Source of the DNA: Lentihominibacter faecis
GTDB taxonomy: Bacteria; Bacillota; Clostridia; Peptostreptococcales; Anaerovoracaceae
NCBI RefSeq assembly: GCF_014306095.1
Contig: NZ_JACRWC010000099.1
Coordinates: 1-19,018, forward strand
Length of the DNA stretch: 19,018 nt
Direction of reading: 5' to 3'
This document shows, in pieces, positions 1 to 7,720 of the stretch. The first letter of the stretch is position 1, and the number at the start of each line of letters is the position of its first letter. Under the pieces are notes generated by a model. The model was given only the letters and a program-made list of their open reading frames with translations, searched no databases and was not told where the DNA came from. A program made the position numbers and the translations under genes.

Positions 1-1
1 C

Positions 2-166
2 CGTGAACGATATCGTGGAACAGTGATCGGGATCGAGAGAGATAACCTTCCGATTCCAAACCCGGATGTTGAAACAATGATCCAAAAGGGAGATATCATC
101 TGGGTGCTGGGGAGTCAGCGTATGGCGGACTCCCTGATCAAGGGTGGAATACTAAAAGACAAATAG
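2..166 (+). CDS. C-terminal end of an ion transport protein with a TrkA-C domain (5' truncated)
   Basis: The reading frame is open from the left edge and stops at TAG 164-166, leaving 54 residues. It contains TVIGIERDN, then IPNPDVETMIQKGDIIWVLG and a short tail ending KGGILKDK. This is the usual shape of a TrkA-C (RCK_C) domain: a beta strand, a stretch in which conserved prolines precede 'D..l..GD.l.v.G', and a final helix. These domains bind small ligands and gate potassium channels, Trk/Ktr uptake systems and CPA2 cation:proton antiporters. Which of these it is cannot be told, because the transport domain lies outside the window. A terminator follows 8 bases after the stop, so it is the last gene of its unit. 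Confidence 0.7.
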   Translation, partial: RERYRGTVIGIERDNLPIPNPDVETMIQKGDIIWVLGSQRMADSLIKGGILKDK

Positions 167-173
167 GAAAAAC

Positions 174-209
174 AAGACCTCGCAAAACATTGAGATGCGA
201 GGTCTTTTT
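174..209 (+). terminator. Rho-independent terminator of the TrkA-C gene
   Basis: Perfect 11-bp stem: AAGACCTCGCA (174-184) pairs with TGCGAGGTCTT (196-206). The loop is 11 nt and the run of T continues to 209. It insulates the upstream gene from the pyruvate operon promoter at 293. Confidence 0.92.
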
Positions 210-292
210 GCAAAATAACGCTTCCAAGTAGCCGTTGGATAGGAAAAATCGGCATGTGTCTGAAAAAAAACAAAATTTCAAAAAATCTAGTG

Positions 293-321
293 TTGAAAGA
301 CAAGACCCTGGGTGTTAGAAT
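293..321 (+). promoter_or_regulatory. Sigma-A promoter of the polyferredoxin-PFOR-Nfn operon
   Basis: -35 TTGAAA (293-298), 17-nt spacer, -10 TAGAAT (316-321). Each hexamer differs from consensus by one base (TTGACA, TATAAT) and the spacing is ideal. Transcription would start near 328, giving a leader of about 115 nt before the ATG at 445. Confidence 0.75.
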
Positions 322-444
322 ACGGGTGAAAGGAAAAATTTTTTTAAAGTGTAGAGAATACTGTATACATCATACATTATTAATTATACCGAGTACTGTA
401 AATAAAATAGTTCTCTTGTTTCAAATATGATTGGAGGTAAGGAA
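322..444 (+). promoter_or_regulatory. AT-rich leader of the pyruvate operon with a repeated TACTGTA
   Basis: The leader is strongly AT-rich and carries TACTGTA twice in direct orientation (359-365 and 394-400), 35 bp apart start to start. AGAGAA (353-358) and TTCTCT (411-416) could close a weak long-range stem around them. No riboswitch class is recognisable. GGAGG (433-437) lies 7 nt before ATG 445. The repeats may be a regulator site, but this is only inference from spacing. Confidence 0.3.
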
Positions 445-1761
445 ATGAGTAAGGTAAAAGGAACAGCTCTTCGAATCCTTTCGCTTCTGCCAGGTGTAGA
501 CTGCGGTGGATTTGGCGGATGCGGATATCCGACCTGTGAAGCCTGTGCCCAGGCGATCGCAGAGGGGAAATCTGCAGCATTATGTCCGGCCTGTGATTCT
601 GATGCTGTTCGCAGCATTTCAGAAGAACTGGGCAGAGAACCTGTTGAGGCCTGTGACCAGGTGGCATTCTTGAAATGTGCAGGGGATGCTGCCGGCAAGA
701 AAAGATTCCAAGGAATGGAGTCTTGCCAGAAGGCGAAAGAGTGTGGATTCCTGGATGGTGAATGCCAGTGGGGATGCATGGGTATCGGAAGTTGTATCGA
801 ACGCTGTAAATTTGATGCGATGCACCTGGAAGACGGTCAGCTTGTGATCGATCGGGATAAATGTACAGGCTGCATGGCCTGCATAGATATTTGTCCGCAG
901 CACATCATTGAGATGATACCGAGAGAGGCAACTAATTTCATTCCATGCTCATCCAAGGATAATGAACAGGATACTCTGCAGGCTTGCGGATATGGATGTA
1001 TCGGATGTGGAGACTGCGCACTGGCATGCCCGAACGATGCCATTGAGATGGTGGTAGGAGATAAAATCGATGGCAGATATGCGAAGATCGATTACAGCAA
1101 ATGTGAAGGCTGTGTGACCTGCACTGTAAAATGCAGAAAGAAGATCATTGTAGATACTCTGCACGATCTTACTAAGCTGAAAGAGGATGTTGCTTTTGTG
1201 AAATGCGCCGGAGGTGCATGGGGACATAAGAAGCTGGAAGATCTGGGATACACCAGATGCAGTGATATCGTAAAAGATGCTGCAGACGGAAAAATCGATC
1301 TGGATGAAATCGGAGCTTGTACATATAGCTGTACCGGTATGGGTGACTGTGTGAAAGCCTGCCGTTATGGAGCGATTTCCAATGAATATGGTGTTGCAAA
1401 GGTGGATGACTCCAAGTGTGTAGGCTGCGGAGACTGTTTCCGTGCGTGTCCTAGAGGCAAGATCCAGATGGTTCCATATCTCGGTGTAAAACAGGCAGCC
1501 TGTGAATCGGAGGCAGAACCAGATAAGAGAATGGAAGTGTGCGGTATGGGCTGCATAGGTTGTGGAGACTGTGCAGACAACTGTCCAAGTGATGCGATCA
1601 CAATGACAGACGGACACCCTGTGATCGATCATAAGAAATGTCAGAACTGTGGAATCTGTACCTATGTATGTTCCAGAGGACTGATTCAGGAACGCGTTGT
1701 TCCGGAATACATTTATCTCCAGCAGGAAGCAATGAAATTAGATATGGAAGAAAGGGGATAA
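445..1761 (+). CDS. Soluble polyferredoxin resembling a tandemly duplicated RnfB
   Basis: Predicted cytosolic electron carrier of 438 residues. The start at 445 is chosen because GGAGG lies 7 nt upstream; an in-frame ATG at 427 lies before that site. Residues 18-48 form an RnfB/AcsC-like [4Fe-4S] domain (GCGYPTC and a downstream CP). Residues 75-235 and 251-414 are two copies of the RnfB ferredoxin body. Each starts F[LV]KCAG and carries a C-x3-C-x5-C-x3-C site (C107-C121; C292-C306), a CxxCxxCxxxC site (C140-C150; C325-C335), a GCIGCGDC site (C185-C195; C370-C380) and a final CxxCxxCxxxC (C220-C230; C399-C409). That gives eight potential [4Fe-4S] clusters plus one at the N terminus. RnfB has an N-terminal membrane helix; none is seen here, and no rnfCDGEA genes are present. 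PFOR follows after 4 bp, so a role as its electron acceptor or wire is inferred. The exact partner is unknown. Confidence 0.8.
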   Translation: MSKVKGTALRILSLLPGVDCGGFGGCGYPTCEACAQAIAEGKSAALCPACDSDAVRSISEELGREPVEACDQVAFLKCAGDAAGKKRFQGMESCQKAKECGFLDGECQWGCMGIGSCIERCKFDAMHLEDGQLVIDRDKCTGCMACIDICPQHIIEMIPREATNFIPCSSKDNEQDTLQACGYGCIGCGDCALACPNDAIEMVVGDKIDGRYAKIDYSKCEGCVTCTVKCRKKIIVDTLHDLTKLKEDVAFVKCAGGAWGHKKLEDLGYTRCSDIVKDAADGKIDLDEIGACTYSCTGMGDCVKACRYGAISNEYGVAKVDDSKCVGCGDCFRACPRGKIQMVPYLGVKQAACESEAEPDKRMEVCGMGCIGCGDCADNCPSDAITMTDGHPVIDHKKCQNCGICTYVCSRGLIQERVVPEYIYLQQEAMKLDMEERG

Positions 1762-1765
1762 GATC

Positions 1766-4700
1766 ATGAGAGCAAAGAAAACCATGGATGGCAACACGGC
1801 TGCAGCACATGTTGCCTATGCTTTTTCCGAAGTGGCAGCCATTTATCCGATCACTCCATCTTCTGTTATGGCGGAAAATGTAGATGAATGGGCAAGCAAA
1901 GAAAAGAAAAATATCTTTGGCGAAGAAGTTAAAGTAGTAGAGATGCAGTCAGAAGGCGGTGCTGCAGGAGCAGTACACGGAGCGATTACTGCGGGTGCGT
2001 ACACCAGTACATTTACCGCTTCCCAGGGACTCCTTCTGATGATCCCGAATATGTACAAACTGGCGGCAGAGGAAACTCCAACTGTAATGCACGTTGCAGC
2101 GAGAGCGATTTCTACACACGCACTTTCTATTTTCGGAGATCACTCCGATGTTATGGCATGCAGACAGACAGGGTTTGCAATGCTCTGTTCCTCTGATGTG
2201 CAGGAAGTCATGGATCTGGGCGCTGTTGCGCACCTTTCTGCCATCGCAGGCAAGGTGCCGGTAATGCATTTCTTCGACGGATTCCGTACCAGCCATGAAC
2301 AGCAGAAAATCAGCGTGTGGGATTACGATGAACTGCGGAGCATGGTGGACTGGGATGCAGTAAAGCGTTTCCGTGAGAATGCGCTCAACCCGAATCATCC
2401 GCACAGCATGGGTTCGGCAGAACAGCCGGAAACCTTTTTCCAGCATAGAGAAGCATGTAATAAAAACTATGATGACACCGTAGAAATCGTAGCGAAATAC
2501 ATGGATATGGTAAGTGAAAAAACGGGAAAAACTCCGCACTATAAACCATTTAACTATTACGGTGCTGAAGATGCAGAAGAAGTCATTGTAGCAATGGGGT
2601 CTGTATGCGATGCCATAGAAGAAGCTATCGATTACGCAAATGCCAACGGCAAGAAAACCGGTCTGGTCGTTGTTCGTCTGTATCGTCCGTTTTCCAGAAA
2701 GTACTTCCTGGAAGCACTGCCTGACACAGTAAAGAGAATCGCAGTGCTGGATCGTACCAAGGAACCTGGTTCTATGGGCGAACCGCTTCTGCTTGATGTT
2801 ACAGCAGCTATTAAGGACAGCAAATTCAACGACGTTCTGGTAACGGGAGGCCGTTACGGACTGGGCTCGAAAGATACACAGCCACAGGATCTGCTGGCAG
2901 TTTATGAAAATCTCTGGTCCGATCATCCGAAGAAGGAATTCACTATTTCTATTACAGATGACGTAACAGGACTTTCGCTTCCTCCAAGCGAGATGCCGTA
3001 CAGCGAACCTGCAAGCCAGGTTTCCTGCAAATTCTGGGGACTGGGATCTGACGGTACTGTTGGTGCGAATAAGAACAGTGTCAAGATCATCGGTGACAAT
3101 ACGGATAAATATGCACAGGCGTACTTCCAGTACGACTCGAAAAAATCCGGTGGTATCACTATCAGCCACCTGCGGTTCGGAGATGAGGAAATCAAGTCTT
3201 CCTACTATGTAAAACAGGCAGATTTCGTAGCATGTCACAATCCGTCTTATCTCCATAAATATAAGATGGTAGAAGATGTAAAGCCGGGTGGAACTTTCCT
3301 GCTCAACTGTTCCTGGAGTGATGACCAGCTGGATGAAAAGCTTCCGGACAATGTAAAACGGTTTATTGCGCAGAATAATATCCAGTTCTACACTTGCGAT
3401 GCAGTATCTATTGCCAGAAGTCTGGGTCTGCGTGGACGCACCAATACTGTTTTGCAGGCTGCTTTCTTCAAGCTGATCAATATTCTTCCGATCGAAGATG
3501 CTGTTCAGCATATGAAGGCTGCAATCAAGAAAACTTACGGCAGAAAGGGCGAGCGGATCGTTAATATGAACTGCGACGCAGTCGATGCCGGAGTAAAAAG
3601 TGTACATAAAGTGGATGTACCGGCTTCATGGGCTGATGCAACGGGTGAATTTACAGTTCCTGCTGCGGAAGGACGCAATGAAGTACAGACGAATTACATC
3701 AATAAGATTTTGAAACCAACTAATGCGATGGAAGGCGACGCCGTTCCGGTTTCGGTCTTCGTAGATAATGCGAATGGATCGATTCCATCTGGTACTGCTG
3801 CATATGAAAAGCGCGGTATCGCAGTAGATATTCCGAAGTGGGATCCAGACAAGTGTATGCAGTGCAACTGGTGCTCCTACGTTTGTCCGCACGCTGTTAT
3901 CCGTCCGTTCGCTGTTACAGAGCAGCAGGCGGAAGAAGCTGGTGCAGCAAGCGTACCTCTTAAGGGCGATAACACCAAGCGCTTTACGATCGCCGTTTCC
4001 GCTTATGACTGTACTGGATGCGGTTCCTGTGTAGAAGTTTGTCCGGCAAGAAACAAAGCTCTGGAAATGGTTCTGGCAGAAGATCATATGGATCAGGCAC
4101 AGGCTGGATATGATTATCTCTTTGCTAATACAGAGGAAGATAAGGCTTTAGCACAGCCGGATTCCGTTCGCGGATCTCAGTTCCGTCAGCCTCTGCTCGA
4201 GTTCTCCGGTGCTTGTCCGGGATGCGGCGAAACTCCTTATGCAAAGCTGGTAACACAGTTGTTTGGCGATCGGATGTTTATCGCTAATGCGACGGGCTGC
4301 TCCTCGATTTGGGGCTGCAGTGCGCCGAGCACACCGTATACTGTGAACAAAGAAGGAAAAGGTCCGGCATGGTCTAACTCCCTGTTTGAAGATAATGCTG
4401 AATTCGGATATGGCATGACTATCGCAGTTAAGGCCAGACGTCAGGAACTTAAGTCCTGCGCACAGCGTTTAGCTGAGTCTGGGGTTTGCAGTGATGCTGC
4501 AAAAGCATGGCTTGCAGCGATGGATGATGCAAAGGGCTCCGCGGAAGCGGGAGAAAAGCTGGCAGCTGCCTGTGAAGGCTTTGCAGAAACATCAGAGGAT
4601 GCAAAATACGTAGTAGATCACAAAGATATGCTGGCGAAACCGTCCATGTGGATATTTGGTGGAGACGGATGGGCTTACGATATCGGTTACGGCGGCCTTG

Positions 4701-5299
4701 ATCACGTGCTGGCATCGGGTGAAAATGTAAATGTACTGGTGTTCGATACGGAAGTATATTCCAATACAGGCGGTCAGGCATCCAAGTCTACTCCGACAGG
4801 TGCGGTAGCACAGTTTGCGGCAGGCGGAAAGCGGATCAAGAAAAAGGATCTGGCTGAAATAGTTATGGCTTACGGTTACGTTTATGTAGCTCAGGTCGCA
4901 ATGGGTGCAAACCCTGCACAGACGCTTAAGGCAATGCGTGAAGCAGAAAGCTACGATGGACCATCCCTGATCATCGCATATGCACCTTGCATCAACCATG
5001 GCGTAAAGGGTGGTATGAGCCACGCTATGCAGGAAATGAAAAAGGCAGTAAGAGCTGGATACTGGAATCTGCTGAGATACAACCCGGCTCTGGTTGCAGA
5101 GAAGAAGAATCCGCTCAGCGTTGACAGTGCGCCTCCAACAGAAAGCTATAATGACTTTATCATGAATGAAGTTCGTTACAGTTCCCTGAAGCTGAAAAAT
5201 GAGGAGCGTGCAGAAAAATTGTTCCATATCGCAGAAGAAGAGGCTCTGGGAAGATACAGAAAACTCAAGAGACAACAGAAAAGTCTCGATGAAGTATAG
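1766..5299 (+). CDS. nifJ: Pyruvate:ferredoxin (flavodoxin) oxidoreductase, single-chain
   Basis: Oxidises pyruvate with CoA to acetyl-CoA and CO2, reducing ferredoxin; cytosolic, TPP- and Fe-S-dependent. At 1177 residues it is the usual full length of homodimeric PFOR. Domains in order: the PYR half with YPITPSS near residues 27-33 (pyruvate-contacting Thr), the transketolase-C-like domain, the EKR-type linker, and a two-cluster ferredoxin domain (CxxCxxCxxxCP at 697-707 and again from 749). The TPP-binding half follows, with CPGC (817-820) contributing to the proximal cluster, GDG at about 966-968 with the following D-x-G-Y-G-G, and NTGGQ. ATG 1766 has AAAGGGG upstream and lies 4 bp after the polyferredoxin stop, so the two are translationally coupled. 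The catalytic and cluster-ligating motifs looked for are present. A different 2-oxoacid as main substrate is unlikely given the close match to pyruvate enzymes. Confidence 0.96.
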   Translation: MRAKKTMDGNTAAAHVAYAFSEVAAIYPITPSSVMAENVDEWASKEKKNIFGEEVKVVEMQSEGGAAGAVHGAITAGAYTSTFTASQGLLLMIPNMYKLAAEETPTVMHVAARAISTHALSIFGDHSDVMACRQTGFAMLCSSDVQEVMDLGAVAHLSAIAGKVPVMHFFDGFRTSHEQQKISVWDYDELRSMVDWDAVKRFRENALNPNHPHSMGSAEQPETFFQHREACNKNYDDTVEIVAKYMDMVSEKTGKTPHYKPFNYYGAEDAEEVIVAMGSVCDAIEEAIDYANANGKKTGLVVVRLYRPFSRKYFLEALPDTVKRIAVLDRTKEPGSMGEPLLLDVTAAIKDSKFNDVLVTGGRYGLGSKDTQPQDLLAVYENLWSDHPKKEFTISITDDVTGLSLPPSEMPYSEPASQVSCKFWGLGSDGTVGANKNSVKIIGDNTDKYAQAYFQYDSKKSGGITISHLRFGDEEIKSSYYVKQADFVACHNPSYLHKYKMVEDVKPGGTFLLNCSWSDDQLDEKLPDNVKRFIAQNNIQFYTCDAVSIARSLGLRGRTNTVLQAAFFKLINILPIEDAVQHMKAAIKKTYGRKGERIVNMNCDAVDAGVKSVHKVDVPASWADATGEFTVPAAEGRNEVQTNYINKILKPTNAMEGDAVPVSVFVDNANGSIPSGTAAYEKRGIAVDIPKWDPDKCMQCNWCSYVCPHAVIRPFAVTEQQAEEAGAASVPLKGDNTKRFTIAVSAYDCTGCGSCVEVCPARNKALEMVLAEDHMDQAQAGYDYLFANTEEDKALAQPDSVRGSQFRQPLLEFSGACPGCGETPYAKLVTQLFGDRMFIANATGCSSIWGCSAPSTPYTVNKEGKGPAWSNSLFEDNAEFGYGMTIAVKARRQELKSCAQRLAESGVCSDAAKAWLAAMDDAKGSAEAGEKLAAACEGFAETSEDAKYVVDHKDMLAKPSMWIFGGDGWAYDIGYGGLDHVLASGENVNVLVFDTEVYSNTGGQASKSTPTGAVAQFAAGGKRIKKKDLAEIVMAYGYVYVAQVAMGANPAQTLKAMREAESYDGPSLIIAYAPCINHGVKGGMSHAMQEMKKAVRAGYWNLLRYNPALVAEKKNPLSVDSAPPTESYNDFIMNEVRYSSLKLKNEERAEKLFHIAEEEALGRYRKLKRQQKSLDEV

Positions 5300-5317
5300 A
5301 GAAGGGGGTGTACATAG

Positions 5318-6166
5318 ATGTTTAAGATTTTGAGCAAAAGACGTTTAAATCCTACGATGACATGGCTTGTGATCGATGCACCGCTGGTGGCTAAAAAAGC
5401 CAGACCGGGACAGTTTATCATCCTGCGTACCGATGAGTATGGAGAGAGGATCCCCCTTACGATGGCAGGACATGATGCAGAAAAAGGAACGATCGATTTG
5501 ATTTATGCAGCAGTTGGAAGAACAACTATGCTGATGGATCAGCTGGAGGAAGGAGACTACCTGCTGGATGTAGTGGGACCTCTCGGCAAGCCTACGCATA
5601 TGGAAGGTCTTAAGCGCGTTGCTGTAGTTGGCGGCGGTACAGGTAATGCCCTGGCATATCCGCTGGCAACCGGTATGCATAAAGAAGGTATCCATGTGGA
5701 TATGATCGCTGGATTTAAAAACAAGGAAATGGTGATCCTGGAAGATGAGTTCAAGGCGGGAACGGATCGTCTGTTCCTGACGACAGATGATGGCAGCTAT
5801 GGAGAAAAGGGTTTTACTACGGATAAACTGAAGGAACTGATCGAAGCAGGAAACGAATACGATGAGATCGTTGCAGTGGGACCTCCGGTGATGATGAAAT
5901 TTGTTTGCAAGATCGCAGAAGAGTACGGGATCCCGTCGGTAGCATCCCTGACCGCATACATGATCGATGGTACGGGAATGTGTGGCGGCTGCCGCTGTGT
6001 CATCGGTGGAGAGAACAAGTTTGTCTGTGTTGATGGACCGGAATTTGACGGAAGCCTGGTTGACTGGGATGAACTGATTCGGCGGAATTCATTCTACAAA
6101 GATCAGGAACAGGAAGATGCGAAACATATCTGCCGTCTGACAGGAGGTGTACGTTATTATGATTAA
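5318..6166 (+). CDS. nfnA: NADH-dependent reduced ferredoxin:NADP+ oxidoreductase, small subunit NfnA
   Basis: 282 residues, the ferredoxin-NADP reductase-like flavoprotein half of the bifurcating Nfn complex (older annotations: sulfide dehydrogenase beta chain). Visible elements are PGQF near residue 30, the FAD-binding RIPLTMA, the nucleotide-binding VAVVGGGTGNALAYP, a VGPPVMM segment, and the [2Fe-2S] region DGTGMCGGCRC followed by FVCVDGPEFDG. In characterised NfnA the FAD here is the one that interacts with NAD(H). The RBS GAAGGGGG lies just before ATG 5318, 18 bp after PFOR. NfnB overlaps its 3' end by 8 nt. A lone sulfide dehydrogenase or dihydroorotate-dehydrogenase-K-like electron subunit is excluded by the pairing with NfnB. 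Confidence 0.9.
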   Translation: MFKILSKRRLNPTMTWLVIDAPLVAKKARPGQFIILRTDEYGERIPLTMAGHDAEKGTIDLIYAAVGRTTMLMDQLEEGDYLLDVVGPLGKPTHMEGLKRVAVVGGGTGNALAYPLATGMHKEGIHVDMIAGFKNKEMVILEDEFKAGTDRLFLTTDDGSYGEKGFTTDKLKELIEAGNEYDEIVAVGPPVMMKFVCKIAEEYGIPSVASLTAYMIDGTGMCGGCRCVIGGENKFVCVDGPEFDGSLVDWDELIRRNSFYKDQEQEDAKHICRLTGGVRYYD

Positions 6167-7580
6167 TCTGAAAGTGAAGAAGAATCCGATGCCGGAACAG
6201 GCACCAGATATTAGAAATCATAATTTTGAAGAAGTCTCAGAGGGATATACTCCACAGATGGCTATCAACGAAGCGATGCGCTGTCTCAACTGTCGGGAAA
6301 AGCCATGTACACATGGATGTCCGGTCATGGTCCGGATCCCGGAATTCATTGCAAAGATTACAGAGGGCGACTTTGAAGGTGCTTATCAGGTGATCAGTGC
6401 GACAAGTTCTCTGCCGCGTGTATGCGGTAGAGTTTGCCCGCAGGAAAATCAGTGTGAGAAATACTGCGTACGTGGGAAAAAAGGCGAACCGGTTGGAATC
6501 GGTCGTTTGGAACGCTTTGTCGCAGACTGGCATGCAGCTCATGCTGAAGAGCTGGAAGCAGATGCGGCAAAGGATGAAACGGAAAACTCCGAAGCTGCAG
6601 AACTTCCTGCTGGCTCCAAGGTGGCTGTTGTAGGAGCAGGTCCGGCAGGACTTGCATGTGCCGGTGACCTGGCAGCAAAGGGCTATGATGTAACAGTCTT
6701 TGAAAGCCTGCATAAACCGGGTGGTGTACTGGCTTACGGTATTCCGGAATTTCGTCTGCCGAAGAGCATCGTAGCAGCAGAAGTGGAAAAGCTGGAAAAA
6801 CGCGGTGTGACTTTTGTGACTAATGCGATCATCGGTAAAGCTGAGACGGTGGATGATCTTATGGATGACGGATATAAGGCAGTATTCGTTGGAACAGGTG
6901 CAGGACTTCCGTCCTTTATGAATATTCCTGGTGAGAATCTGCTGGGTGTATGCTCTGCCAATGAATATCTGACGAGGATCAATCTGATGAAGGGATATCT
7001 CCCTGAGTACGATACTCCGGTTCAGAAAGCAAAAAACATTGCGGTAGTCGGTGGCGGAAACGTTGCCATGGATGCAGCACGGTGTGCGAAACGTATGGGT
7101 GCAGAGAATGTATACATCGTATATCGTCGGTCTATGGAAGAGATCCCGGCACGTTCCGAAGAGATCCATCATGCTATCGAAGAAGGGATCGACTTTCAGC
7201 TGCTTCGCAATCCAGTCAAAGTCATCGGTGATGAGAATGGCTATGTAACAGGGCTGGAATGCGTCAAGATGGAACTGGGCGAGCCAGATGCTTCCGGAAG
7301 AAGACGTCCGGTTGCCATTGAAGGATCTAACTTCGTACTGGATGTAGATTGTGTTATCATGGCGATCGGTACAAAGCTGAACAAGCTGATCGTAGAGACA
7401 ACAGATAAACTGGAACCGAACGAACGCGGCGGAATCGGTACAGATGAAGGCGCGGCAACCAGTCGGGAAGGCGTGTTTGCAGGCGGAGATGCCGTGACAG
7501 GCGCAGCAACGGTTATTCTGGCTATGGGTGCAGGGAAAACAGCTGCGGCCAGCATCGATCAGTACTTAAGTGAAAAGTAG
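6159..7580 (+). CDS. nfnB: NADH-dependent reduced ferredoxin:NADP+ oxidoreductase, large subunit NfnB
   Basis: 473 residues; homologous to the glutamate synthase small subunit. With NfnA it couples NADH plus reduced ferredoxin to reduction of NADP+, confurcating electrons at its FAD. The N-terminal cysteine region CLNCREKPCTHGCP plus CGRVCPQENQCEKYC binds two [4Fe-4S] clusters. GAGPAG is the first dinucleotide-binding site, PGGVLAYGIPEFRLPK follows it, VVGGGNVAMDAAR is the NADP(H) site, and GGDAVTGAATV is the C-terminal FAD site. The ATG at 6159 is chosen because AGGAGG (6142-6147) lies 11 nt upstream; an in-frame GTG at 6147 overlaps the ribosome site. ATGATTAA overlaps the nfnA stop. A real glutamate synthase role is unlikely because no large-subunit gene is adjacent. 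Confidence 0.92.
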   Translation: MINLKVKKNPMPEQAPDIRNHNFEEVSEGYTPQMAINEAMRCLNCREKPCTHGCPVMVRIPEFIAKITEGDFEGAYQVISATSSLPRVCGRVCPQENQCEKYCVRGKKGEPVGIGRLERFVADWHAAHAEELEADAAKDETENSEAAELPAGSKVAVVGAGPAGLACAGDLAAKGYDVTVFESLHKPGGVLAYGIPEFRLPKSIVAAEVEKLEKRGVTFVTNAIIGKAETVDDLMDDGYKAVFVGTGAGLPSFMNIPGENLLGVCSANEYLTRINLMKGYLPEYDTPVQKAKNIAVVGGGNVAMDAARCAKRMGAENVYIVYRRSMEEIPARSEEIHHAIEEGIDFQLLRNPVKVIGDENGYVTGLECVKMELGEPDASGRRRPVAIEGSNFVLDVDCVIMAIGTKLNKLIVETTDKLEPNERGGIGTDEGAATSREGVFAGGDAVTGAATVILAMGAGKTAAASIDQYLSEK

Positions 7581-7599
7581 CCTTTGATTAGATAGAGAA

Positions 7600-7650
7600 A
7601 CAAGAGCAGAGACACCCGAAGTTTGGAAAAGCTTCGGGTGTCTCTCTTGT
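7600..7650 (+). terminator. Terminator of the polyferredoxin-PFOR-Nfn operon
   Basis: Perfect 14-bp stem: AGAGACACCCGAAG (7608-7621) with CTTCGGGTGTCTCT (7632-7645), and a 10-nt loop. ACAAGAG (7600-7606) can further pair with CTCTTGT across a small bulge. The T-rich tail is short, so termination may be incomplete, but the strong stem 28 bp after nfnB is convincing. Confidence 0.8.
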
Positions 7651-7675
7651 GCTTTGCAGGAAAATCTGATAAAAT
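7647..7675 (+). promoter_or_regulatory. Possible weak promoter for the C39-like gene
   Basis: TTGTGC (7647-7652), 17-nt spacer, TAAAAT (7670-7675), directly after the terminator stem and 45 bp before the gene start. The -35 is poor and the -10 lies in an A/T-rich stretch, so this is tentative. Confidence 0.3.
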
Positions 7676-7720
7676 TTTGTGCAAAGAATATGTGAAGCTG
7701 ATGGAAAGGAAAGAAATTCA

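Noticed and set aside
445..1761. Annotation as a true Rnf complex subunit B
   Set aside because: There is no N-terminal membrane helix, the ferredoxin body is duplicated and no rnfC/D/G/E/A genes are adjacent, so membership of a membrane Rnf complex is not supported.
1949..3607. 552-codon open frame on the minus strand opposite PFOR
   Set aside because: It lies entirely antisense to an intact, motif-complete PFOR, has no recognisable domain and no ribosome site; its openness follows from the codon bias of the real gene.
6237..7172. 311-codon open frame on the minus strand opposite nfnB
   Set aside because: It is a shadow of nfnB, with a composition (many Cys, His, Arg, Ser) typical of antisense translation.
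6159..7580. Annotation as glutamate synthase small subunit
   Set aside because: It overlaps nfnA and no large glutamate synthase subunit is nearby; the pair is the standard NfnAB arrangement.
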